Part shown: positions 1-6,800 of the stretch, piece after piece
Layout: each line of letters begins with the position of its first letter
Numbering within the stretch: the first letter of the stretch is position 1
Origin: Candidatus Methanimicrococcus labiotermitis
GTDB lineage: Archaea; Halobacteriota; Methanosarcinia; Methanosarcinales; Methanosarcinaceae
DNA: 40,553 nucleotides
NCBI GenBank assembly: GCA_009784005.1
Contig: WRCE01000016.1
Location: 1 to 40,553 of the forward strand
Direction of reading: 5' to 3'
Position numbers and translations under genes: made by a program
The notes under the pieces: generated by a model
Seen by the model: only the letters and a program-made list of their open reading frames with translations
Told to the model about the DNA's origin: nothing
Database searches by the model: none

Positions 1-120
1 GCCGACACCCGCATTGCCGACACCCGCATTGCCGACACCCGCATTGCCGACACCCGCATTGCCGACACCCGCATTGCCGACACCCGCATTGCCGACACCC
101 GCATTGCCGACACCCGCATT
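1..120. repeat. 15-bp tandem repeat, 8 perfect copies, in frame inside the HdrD-like gene
   Basis: The unit gccgacacccgcatt occurs eight times without a mismatch and probably continues past the left edge. Read on the minus strand it encodes Asn-Ala-Gly-Val-Gly. The lack of any sequence divergence points to recent expansion. Confidence 0.95.
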
Positions 121-879
121 GCCGCCGCTCAAATATTCACTCATATCTCTTTTGAACTTTAATCTCCCTTCCGCCAGCAAGCGGGCGAAATATTCCGAGA
201 TGTGAAGAACGTCAAAACGAACGTTTTCAAACCTTTGCGGGTACAAAAGTTTGAACGCGCGGTAGCATCCCGGGCAGGCCGTGATTAAAATTTCAGCGCC
301 GCGGGCGTTGATTTCATCAATGTTTCTCTGCCCGAGTTTTTCAAGGGGTTTTGTATTTCCGGCGCCCGCCGATACCGAGCCGCAGCAATAATCAATGCCG
401 CTCATGACGGAATAATCAACGCCGGCGGCTTCCAAAACTTTAACGTCGGACTTTCCGATGACTTTATTCATGCAAGACGCGGCGCAGCCGGGGAAATAAA
501 CAACTTTGCTCTTCTTGCCTTCATTATTGAATCGGACAGGTTGCTCCCATTCGCCGATTTTTTTGAAAAGGTTGTTATCTGAAAAAGGATCAGCAAGCCC
601 TTGTTCTTCCGTCGGGCCGTTCGCCATCGTTCTTTTCTCGCGGGACGCGGAAATGAGTTTTCGTATGCCCAGGTCTTTCGGGCAGGCGACGGTACAGGCA
701 TTGCAAGTGTAACACAAACGGATGTCATATTCCAGAGGGGTGCCCTCTTTCGTTTTGCCGCCGGATTCCAAGTAACGGCAAAGCGAAGGGATAATATCAA
801 CGCTGTCGTAGCTCGGACAGACATCCGCGCACAGGCCGCACATAATGCATTTTTCGTTATAAATTTGAATCAGGTCCAT
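1..879 (-). CDS. HdrD-like (Fe-S)-binding CCG-domain protein, partial (3' end off the left edge)
   Basis: 293 codons are visible from the ATG at 877-879 and the frame is still open at base 1. The N-terminus has two ferredoxin-type [4Fe-4S] motifs, CIMCGLCADVCP and CYTCNACTVACP. One complete CCG domain follows: a Cys in FPGCAASC, the pair in DYCCGS, and CPGC in TACPGCYRAF. This is the layout of HdrD/GlpC/TmcB-like subunits, which bind a noncubane cluster or pass electrons to a disulfide or quinone-like partner. A second CCG domain may lie beyond the edge. After the first CCG domain the protein enters an Asn-Ala-Gly-Val-Gly repeat (bases 1-120). A strong purine-rich ribosome binding site (GGGGGAT) precedes the start. 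It is a second HdrD-type protein besides true HdrD at 10861-12153. Its substrate cannot be told from sequence. Confidence 0.8.
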   Translation of the reverse strand, partial: MDLIQIYNEKCIMCGLCADVCPSYDSVDIIPSLCRYLESGGKTKEGTPLEYDIRLCYTCNACTVACPKDLGIRKLISASREKRTMANGPTEEQGLADPFSDNNLFKKIGEWEQPVRFNNEGKKSKVVYFPGCAASCMNKVIGKSDVKVLEAAGVDYSVMSGIDYCCGSVSAGAGNTKPLEKLGQRNIDEINARGAEILITACPGCYRAFKLLYPQRFENVRFDVLHISEYFARLLAEGRLKFKRDMSEYLSGGNAGVGNAGVGNAGVGNAGVGNAGVGNAGVGNAGVGNAGVG

Positions 880-903
880 TTTATCCCCCTTTGTTTTTGA
901 TTT

Positions 904-1019
904 TTGTTTTTTGAATCTTTGAATCATAAATCGTTGAATCTTGAATCGTTGAATCTTGAATCGTTGAATCTTGAATCGTTGAATCTTGAATCGTTGAATC
1001 TTGAATCGTTGAATCCTTG
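904..1019. repeat. Intergenic 15-bp tandem repeats between the HdrD-like gene and aroC
   Basis: The unit aatcgttgaatcttg is repeated about six times with degenerate flanks. It lies just upstream of the minus-strand HdrD-like gene. The rest of the 880-1248 gap is AT-rich and should hold both divergent promoters. I see no RNA gene in it. Confidence 0.85.
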
Positions 1020-1202
1020 TGAATCCGTTTGAATAATTATTTTTAAGAACTTATTTTTGAAAACTTATATCTATGAGCCGACTTATTCTATTTTATCAAT
1101 TTTATCAATTATAAAAGCCGGAAAATCCGCTTCCGCTTATGACGAAGAGAATTTATACCTTTAAGCGGGCAAATAATTAAAAGTATTCGACTCAAACTTA
1201 TC

Positions 1203-1244
1203 ATATCACGGCGTACATATCACAGAGTACATTTCACGGAGTAA
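1203..1244 (+). promoter_or_regulatory. Three 14-bp tandem repeats ending in the aroC ribosome binding site
   Basis: Three consecutive 14-bp units (atatcacggcgtac, atatcacagagtac, atttcacggagtaa) lead directly into the aroC start at 1249. The GGAG Shine-Dalgarno core at 1238-1241 lies in the third unit, so the translation signal itself is part of a small repeat array. Confidence 0.6.
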
Positions 1245-1248
1245 AAAT

Positions 1249-2364
1249 ATGGCAGGGAACACATTCGGAGAAGTTTTCAAGATTACGACTTGGGGTGAAT
1301 CCCACGGCAAAGCTGTCGGCGCAGTCATTGACGGCGCTCCCTCCGGCGTTTCCTTATCCGCCGCGGACATCCAAAAAGAATTGGACCGCCGCCGCCCCGG
1401 CCAAAGCGCCGTCTCAACGCCCCGCCATGAGACGGATACCGTTTAGATTTTATCCGGCGTTTTTGAAGGCAAAACGACGGGAACGCCGATTTGTTTGGCG
1501 ATTTGCAACGCCGACCACGATTCTTCCGCCTATGACGCTCTTTCTCAGACCCCCCGCCCGGGCCACGCCGACTTTGGTTATGTTCAAAAATACGGCATTC
1601 GGGACCACCGCGGCGGCGGGCGCAGTTCAGGCAGGGAAACGGCCGGCAGAGTCGCAGCGGGCGCCGTTGCCAAAAAAATCCTTGCCGGATGCGGCATTGA
1701 CATCGTCTGCCACACAACGCAAATCGGTGGCATCAAAGCCGACCCCGGCGTCCTGAGCGATTTGCCGTTTGAAGGCATCGCGGAAAACATTGAAAAGAAC
1801 AGCGTCAGATGCGCGGATTTGGCGGCGGCTGTGCTGATGGAAGCGGAAGTATTAGCCGCCCGCGAAAGAGGCGACTCCGTCGGCGGCATCGTTGAAGGAT
1901 TAATCCGCGGCGTCCCCGCGGGACTCGGCGAGCCCGTTTTTGACAAACTGGACGCCGACTTGGCGAAGGCAATCATGAGCGTTGGCGCCGTGAAAGGATT
2001 TGAAATCGGCGGCGGATTTGAGGCCGCCGGAAAATACGGCAGCGAATTTAATGACGCATTTGAAATCAAAGACGGCAAAATCATGACAAAAACAAATAAC
2101 GCCGGCGGCATTTTGGGCGGTATTTCAACCGGAAACATCATCCGCTTCCGCGCCGCAATCAAGCCGACGCCATCCGTTTCGGTGACGCAGGAAACCGTTC
2201 ACTTAAAGAACGAAGAAAATATCACAATAAACATCGCGGGCCGTCATGACCCGGTGATTGCGCCGCGTTTTGTTCCCGTCGGAGAGGCGATGGCGGCAAT
2301 CGTTATTCTGGACCACCTCATGAGAAACGAGGCATTGTGTTTATCCAAAAATGTCCAAAAATGA
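1249..2364 (+). CDS. aroC: Chorismate synthase with one in-frame TAG (probable pyrrolysine) codon
   Basis: AroC converts 5-enolpyruvylshikimate-3-phosphate to chorismate with reduced FMN, the last common step to aromatic amino acids. Family signatures are continuous along the reading frame: GESHGKAVG near residue 15, RRRPGQS, then [35 protein letters not shown] and a normal C-terminus. The full length of 371 residues is typical. Codon 66 (1444-1446) is TAG, and the same frame resumes at once with the expected ILSGVFEG. There is no frameshift and no second disruption. The start ATG has a GGAG ribosome binding site and the stop is TGA. The residue replaced is commonly Glu or another polar residue in my memory of the family, and GAG to TAG needs only one base change. 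Readthrough as pyrrolysine is the simplest explanation; a recent nonsense mutation is the alternative. Confidence 0.9.
1444..1446 (+). other. In-frame TAG codon 66 of aroC, candidate pyrrolysine codon
   Basis: The frame reads Asp-Thr-Val-TAG-Ile-Leu-Ser-Gly. Conserved AroC sequence lies in the same frame on both sides. See the matching cases at 6291-6293 and 29378-29380. Confidence 0.75.
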
Positions 2365-2600
2365 TGTTTGAAAATAACATAACATAACATCGAAAATGAT
2401 GTTCAAAATAACATAACATCGAAAATGATGTTCAAAAATAACATAACATCGAAAATGATATTCAAAAAGAATATAATATTGGAAATGATAACCAATAAGG
2501 ATATAATATCACGAATGATGTTCATATGTAATATTCAAAAATTATTATTCAAAAATGATATTCAAAAATGATATTCAAAAATTATTATTCAAAAAATGAT
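2359..2600. repeat. Tandem repeat array beginning at the aroC stop codon
   Basis: About three copies of a roughly 30-bp unit built on aaaatgatgttcaaaa and ataacataacatcg are followed by shorter units of the type attcaaaaatgat. The first copy overlaps the end of aroC, including its TGA stop at 2362-2364. The array fills almost the whole gap before ahbD. Confidence 0.8.
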
Positions 2601-2623
2601 TAATCAAAAACGTAGGAGATAAA

Positions 2624-3730
2624 ATGAATTCTGAATCAGGTAAATGTCCGCACGGCCATGCCGGCGCAATGCCGGAATCGTCAGGCGGTGTTCGCCCGCC
2701 GAGAATCTTGGCGTGGGAAACAACGGCGGCCTGCAATTTAAAATGCAAACATTGCCGCGGTTCTTCGACGGCCGATTCGGCTGAAGGGGAACTGACAACA
2801 ACGGAAGCCAAAAAACTGTTGGAACAAATCCGCGAAACAGGAACGCCGATCATCATTTTAAGCGGCGGCGAACCCCTGATGCGCGACGATATTTTTGAAA
2901 TCGCGCGTCACGGAACGGATTTGGGCTTTCGTATGACGCTTGCCACAAACGGCGTTCCGGTAACGGAGGACATCGCTTTTAAAATCAAAGAAGCGGGAAT
3001 ACAGCGCGTCAGCGTCAGTCTTGACGGGCGCGAGCAGACACATGACGCATTTCGAATGATTCCCGGCTGCTTTGCCGGCTCCATGAAAGGCATTGAAAAT
3101 TTGAAAAAAGCCGGCGTTGAATTCCAAATCAACACAACCATTTCCCGTTTCAACGTTCATGAAATGGAGGACGTTCACAATTTTGCCAAAGAAGTCGGGG
3201 CCGTTGCCCACCATTTCTTCTTCCTCGTCCCGACCGGCCGCGGCGCGGAATTGTCGGAATTTGAAATTACGCCCGAAGAATACGAAATCGCGTTGGAATG
3301 GCTTTATAACTTATCCAAAAGAACCGACCTTCAAATCCGCCCGACCTGCGCGCCCCACTATTTCAGAGTCATGCGCCAGCACGCCAAGCGTGAAGGAATC
3401 GAAATCACGCCTCAAACGCATGGCCTTGACGCGATGACCAAAGGCTGTCTCGGCGGCATTTCATTCGGTTTCATCTCAAGCATCGGCGAAGTCAACCCCT
3501 GCGGCTATCTCCCTGTATCCGCCGGAAATGTCCGAAAAGAACATTTTAAAAACATATGGGAGGGCGCCAAAGTCTTCAACGATTTGCGCAATTACGCGGC
3601 GTATAAAAGCAAATGCGGCGCCTGCGAGTACAAAACCGTCTGCGGCGGTTGCCGCGCGCGCGCGTACTCCGTAACGGGCGATTACATGGAAGAAGAGCCG
3701 CTTTGTTCCTATTATCCGGCGGGGTATTAA
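2624..3730 (+). CDS. ahbD: Heme synthase AhbD (radical SAM Fe-coproporphyrin III decarboxylase)
   Basis: AhbD performs the last step of the siroheme-dependent heme pathway, oxidative decarboxylation of two propionates of Fe-coproporphyrin III to vinyl groups. The radical SAM cluster motif is CNLKCKHC (residues 38-45), with GGEP further on. The C-terminus has the auxiliary-cluster cysteines in NPCGYLP, KCGACEYKTVCGGC and LCSYYPAG. The segment TCAPHYFRVMRQ and CLGG near residues 240-280 matches AhbD rather than AhbC (NirJ1-like), as recalled from the family. At 368 residues the size is normal. A GGAG ribosome binding site at 2614-2617 supports the start. The stop lies 1 bp before the ahbA start, so translation is probably coupled. 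Heme made here would serve the cytochrome b HdrE encoded downstream in this window. Confidence 0.9.
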   Translation: MNSESGKCPHGHAGAMPESSGGVRPPRILAWETTAACNLKCKHCRGSSTADSAEGELTTTEAKKLLEQIRETGTPIIILSGGEPLMRDDIFEIARHGTDLGFRMTLATNGVPVTEDIAFKIKEAGIQRVSVSLDGREQTHDAFRMIPGCFAGSMKGIENLKKAGVEFQINTTISRFNVHEMEDVHNFAKEVGAVAHHFFFLVPTGRGAELSEFEITPEEYEIALEWLYNLSKRTDLQIRPTCAPHYFRVMRQHAKREGIEITPQTHGLDAMTKGCLGGISFGFISSIGEVNPCGYLPVSAGNVRKEHFKNIWEGAKVFNDLRNYAAYKSKCGACEYKTVCGGCRARAYSVTGDYMEEEPLCSYYPAGY

Positions 3731-3731
3731 A

Positions 3732-4343
3732 ATGGACGCAAAAAACGCAGCGGAAGTAAAGGACGCAGTGGACGCGAAGAACGCAGCGGACGCGAAGGGC
3801 GCAGCGGACGCAAAAGACACAGCGGAAGTAAAGAACGCAACGGACACAAAAGACACAGCGGACGCAATGAAAAACAGACCTGTCGGATTGCCTGCTGAAT
3901 TGGATGAAATCGACCGGAAATTGATCAATCTGATTCAATTGCGTTTTCCGGTTTCCAAACATCCGTTTGAGGAGATTGCCGCGGAAATCGGAACGACCGA
4001 AGACATCGTGATTTCCAAATTAACCCGTCTGAAAAACGAAGGCGTTGTCAGGCGCATCGGCCCAATCATCAACACGCGCGGCATCGGCGGCACCAACACG
4101 CTGGCAGCCGTTAAAGTGCCCGATAATCAAATAGAAAAAGCGGCAGCGGTGATTAACAAATACGCCGAAGTCTCTCACAATTACCTTCGCAATGAAAATT
4201 ATAACATCTGGTTCACGGTTTCCGCGCCGACGCAGGAACGCCTTGACCTTATATTATCCGAAATTCAAACAGAGCTGGATTGTCCCCTGCTGAATTTGCC
4301 GACAGTCAAACAATTCAAAATACAGGTGAACTTCCATGTCTGA
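3732..4343 (+). CDS. ahbA: Siroheme decarboxylase, AhbA subunit
   Basis: AhbA and AhbB form the heterodimer that converts siroheme to 12,18-didecarboxysiroheme. The core begins near residue 46 (MKNRPVGLPAELDEIDRKL) and has an Lrp/AsnC-like helix-turn-helix followed by an alpha/beta domain, with GVVRRIGPIINTRGIGG and YAEVSHNYLRNENYNIWFTV as family landmarks. The first 45 residues are an Asp-Ala-Lys-rich repeat unlike the family. The internal ATG at 3867 could be the ancestral start, but it has no ribosome binding site. The start at 3732 is 1 bp after the ahbD stop and suits coupled translation. The end overlaps ahbB by 8 bp. Assignment to A or B rests on gene order and similarity to remembered sequences. 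Confidence 0.85.
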   Translation: MDAKNAAEVKDAVDAKNAADAKGAADAKDTAEVKNATDTKDTADAMKNRPVGLPAELDEIDRKLINLIQLRFPVSKHPFEEIAAEIGTTEDIVISKLTRLKNEGVVRRIGPIINTRGIGGTNTLAAVKVPDNQIEKAAAVINKYAEVSHNYLRNENYNIWFTVSAPTQERLDLILSEIQTELDCPLLNLPTVKQFKIQVNFHV

Positions 4344-4854
4344 AAATCCGGAAAATGAAAAAACGAATGAAATAACGAATGAAAAAAGATACTCGGTAGA
4401 CGAAGCCGACGAGAAACTGATTCGCCTCATCCAAGATGGGATTGAGTTCACCCATTCTCCTTTTGAAAAATGCGCCGAAGAACTCGGCATTTCCGAAGAC
4501 GAGGTCGTTGCCCGCCTGAAAGCCCTCATCGAAGGCAAAAAAATCCGCCGTTTCGGCGCGTCAATCGGCCACCTCGCCCTCGGTTTTACCGCAAACGGCA
4601 TGGGCGTCTGGGACATCCCGCCGGATAAAGTAGAAGAGACAGGCAAAAAAATGGCGTCGTTTGATGAAGTCAGCCATTGTTATGAGCGCCCGCCGACACC
4701 GGATTGGCCGTACAACATGTACACCATGATCCACTGCCGCTCACAAGAGGAATGCAAGGCGGTCGCCGAAAGAATATCAAAGACGATCGGCATTACGAAT
4801 TATCAATTGGTCTTCAGTGAACGCGAATTGAAAAAGAAAGGCGTCCGAATTTGA
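4336..4854 (+). CDS. ahbB: Siroheme decarboxylase, AhbB subunit
   Basis: This 172-residue protein shares the AhbA fold: an N-terminal winged-helix-like part (DEKLIRLIQDGIEFTHSPF, EDEVVARLKAL), then KKIRRFGASIGHLALGF and a C-terminal sheet domain with VSHCYERPPTPDWPYNMY. The Cys-Tyr-Glu-Arg-Pro segment is a usual landmark of the second subunit. It overlaps ahbA by 8 bp, so the two subunits are likely made in equal amounts. It is followed by a repeat array and then sirC in the same direction. Confidence 0.87.
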   Translation: MSENPENEKTNEITNEKRYSVDEADEKLIRLIQDGIEFTHSPFEKCAEELGISEDEVVARLKALIEGKKIRRFGASIGHLALGFTANGMGVWDIPPDKVEETGKKMASFDEVSHCYERPPTPDWPYNMYTMIHCRSQEECKAVAERISKTIGITNYQLVFSERELKKKGVRI

Positions 4855-4895
4855 AGTTAAAGATTTGAAGGAAAGAAACAAATCCGAATGGACTC

Positions 4896-5075
4896 AAAAA
4901 AAGCAATCTGACGGACTTATACAAAAAAAGCAATCCGAAGGACTCATACAAAAAAGCAATCCGAAGGACTCATACAAAAAAGCAATCCGAAGGACTCATA
5001 CAAAAAAGCAATCCGAAGGACTCATACAAAAAAGCAATCCAAAGGACTCATACAAAAAAAGAAATCCGAAGGAAC
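4896..5075. repeat. 26-27 bp tandem repeats between ahbB and sirC
   Basis: Six good copies and one decayed copy of a unit containing gcaatccgaaggactcatac separated by A-runs. Copies alternate between 26 and 27 bp, so any reading frame through them shifts, which argues against a protein here. It interrupts an otherwise tightly packed operon. Confidence 0.9.
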
Positions 5076-5093
5076 AAGTCAGAGGAAATAACA

Positions 5094-5777
5094 ATGACAA
5101 GCCCCCCCGCAATACCCAAAGACAGCGATGAAAATCCGTATCTGCCGCTTTTAATCGATTTCACGGATAAAACCGTTGTTATTTTCGGCGGCGGCGCCGT
5201 CGGTGAGCGCAAGGCGAAGCGTTTTTCTAAAAAAGCGCAGGTGACGGTTGTCAGTTCAAGCTTGACGCCCGACCTTCAGAAAATGGAGGCAGACGACTCG
5301 ATTCTTTTCATAAAAAAAGACATTTCCGAATTGACCGACGGCGAAATCTTTGACTGCCTTTCAGATGCGTTTTTGGCGATTGCGGCAACTTCTGACAGCG
5401 AAATCAATCAAAAAATCATTTCAATGGCGAAAACGGCCGGCGTCTTGGTCAACGACACGGAAAAGGCGGATGAAGTCATCATCCCGTCTTTTATAGAGCG
5501 CGGCGGGCTTTTAATCTCGATTTCATCGGGCGGCGACAGTCCGGCGGTAACGAAATACGCCCGCATGGCGATTGAGTCGGCTATCGGCGACGATTTTGAA
5601 AAAATGATCGAACTTCAAAGCGAAATGCGCGAATATCTGAAAACGGTTATACCGGAGCAGAAAAAAAGGCAGGACATCCTTTGGGAAATTATTAATGATG
5701 ATGAAATCCGGCGTTTGCTCTCGGCGGATTTTGAAAAAGCGAGAGAAAAGGCATTGGCGAAAGCAAAAATGAATTGA
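5094..5777 (+). CDS. sirC: Precorrin-2 dehydrogenase / siroheme synthase-type protein SirC
   Basis: SirC oxidises precorrin-2 to sirohydrochlorin with NAD+, the entry to siroheme, which the Ahb enzymes then use; some family members also chelate iron. The N-terminal Rossmann motif is VVIFGGGAVGERKAKRF, followed by IAATSDSEIN, VLVNDTEKADEVIIPS and ISSGGDSPAVTKYAR, the standard SirC/Met8/CysG-N order. At 227 residues it is full length. It is the fourth gene of the ahb operon. The start is placed at ATG 5094 after GAGGAAAT; a following ATG is absent until well inside the domain. The C-terminal codons are the seed of a 19-bp tandem array that runs past the stop. Confidence 0.9.
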   Translation: MTSPPAIPKDSDENPYLPLLIDFTDKTVVIFGGGAVGERKAKRFSKKAQVTVVSSSLTPDLQKMEADDSILFIKKDISELTDGEIFDCLSDAFLAIAATSDSEINQKIISMAKTAGVLVNDTEKADEVIIPSFIERGGLLISISSGGDSPAVTKYARMAIESAIGDDFEKMIELQSEMREYLKTVIPEQKKRQDILWEIINDDEIRRLLSADFEKAREKALAKAKMN

Positions 5778-5838
5778 CAAAAGCAAAAATGAATTGAAAA
5801 AAGCAAAAATGAATTGAAAAAAGCAAAAATGAATTGAA
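5757..5838. repeat. 19-bp tandem array copied from the 3' end of sirC
   Basis: The final sirC codons (gcaaaaatgaattga) are repeated about four times as aaaaagcaaaaatgaattg downstream of the stop. The first copy is coding and the others are not. Confidence 0.9.
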
Positions 5839-5844
5839 GAATAA

Positions 5845-5967
5845 TGCTGTTTCACTTCTTTATGAAGTTGACCCGGATTTGAACCGATTTCATATTTCAG
5901 AATTGAGGATTATTTCTGTTTCATTTCTTTAAGCAATTGACCCAGATTTGAGCCGATTTCATATTTC
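5845..5967. repeat. Imperfect direct duplication of the 3' end of rloB
   Basis: Bases 5846-5898 repeat 5914-5967 with about seven differences (shared core gatttcatatttca). On the minus strand the second copy lies just after the rloB stop (TAA at 5910-5912) and would encode another LKYEIGSNPGQLHKEVKQ tail in the same frame. Confidence 0.85.
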
Positions 5968-6800
5968 AATGATTTTATATCTTCACAGTATTTGGCTTCA
6001 TTTGATATTGCCAGATCGATGTTGTTTTTGAGATGTACAAACTTAATTGTTTTATATTTTCGGCTGTATTCGGGAAACATACTATGTAGTTTCTCCTGAA
6101 TGTAGGAATAATTGCCTGCTTTTGAATTAATGCAAATTTTGAGTCTTTCGCTCTCACCCTCTAATTCAACCGAACGAGGAAAATGAAGACAAAGCCAAAA
6201 TTCAAAACAGGGATTAGTGACGTAAAAACCATAATTTTTCAGAAGACATGCCGCCAATAATTTATCATACTGCGCTTCTTTAAAATTTTTCTAATCTCGG
6301 TCCGCAATGATACAAATTTTATCATATTCGGGATCAAAAATCAGATTTTGAGAGTCTAAGTATTCTTCAAGGGTTTGAATATCACAAGATATTTGAATAT
6401 GAGATAAGACTTCAGCCAACTCTTCAGCTGTCGGGCTCTCTAATTCATTTAATAGAGACTCTAATTCCGATTTTATTTTTTCAAATAAAACTCCGTTTAC
6501 CAAATAATGGGATTCGACTAAAAAATCCATAATTTTATTCACGAGTGAAGGAGAATGAAGCTCCTTTTCAATCAAAGAAAGGAGATGAATCGGATTACTT
6601 AAACCTTCGTCACCGTGGTTTCTTAATAATGGCTTGATATTTATTGAGGGATGAATGCCAATCTCTTCACGATATTGTTGGATACCGAAGAAATATTGCG
6701 GTTCTGTAATCGAGCCTTCCGAGACTAAATAATATGTCTTTTTAGGCGCCATACTTTGAGAGGGATGCAGTCTTTTGCCGAATTGAGTATCAATCCTCAT
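5910..6800 (-). CDS. RloB-domain protein (AbiLii-like) with an in-frame TAG codon
   Basis: RloB proteins are paired with an AAA ATPase in AbiL-type abortive-infection or restriction-linked loci, and are thought to be Toprim-like nucleases. Family marks are YYLVSEGSITEPQYF near residue 20 (EGxxTExxYF), ICIIADRD near 165 and TNPCFEFWLCLHF near 200. Codon 170 (6291-6293) is TAG directly after Asp-Arg-Asp, and the frame continues with KNFKEAQYDKLL and the conserved NPCFEFW block. The whole product would be 296 residues. The start ATG at 6798-6800 overlaps the end of the upstream ATPase gene, so the pair is translationally coupled. An internal ATG at 6750-6752 is a weaker alternative. The gene is AT-rich compared with the heme genes around it, which suggests transfer. 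If TAG is not read through, the conserved C-terminus is lost. Confidence 0.82.
6291..6293 (-). other. In-frame TAG codon 170 of rloB, candidate pyrrolysine codon
   Basis: The minus-strand frame reads Ala-Asp-Arg-Asp-TAG-Lys-Asn-Phe-Lys. Both conserved halves of the RloB domain are in the same frame across it. Confidence 0.72.

Noticed and set aside
14..205. Plus-strand Pro-Thr-Ala-Leu-Pro repeat reading frame
   Set aside because: It is the antisense of the in-frame repeat of the HdrD-like gene.
1249..1446. aroC as a pseudogene or frameshifted gene
   Set aside because: The frame is unchanged across the TAG, there is no second lesion, and two other genes show the same pattern; still possible if pyl genes are absent.
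4865..5131. 88-residue Lys/Ser/Gln-rich reading frame between ahbB and sirC
   Set aside because: It consists of 26-27 bp direct repeats whose unit length shifts frame, overlaps the sirC start and has no ribosome binding site.
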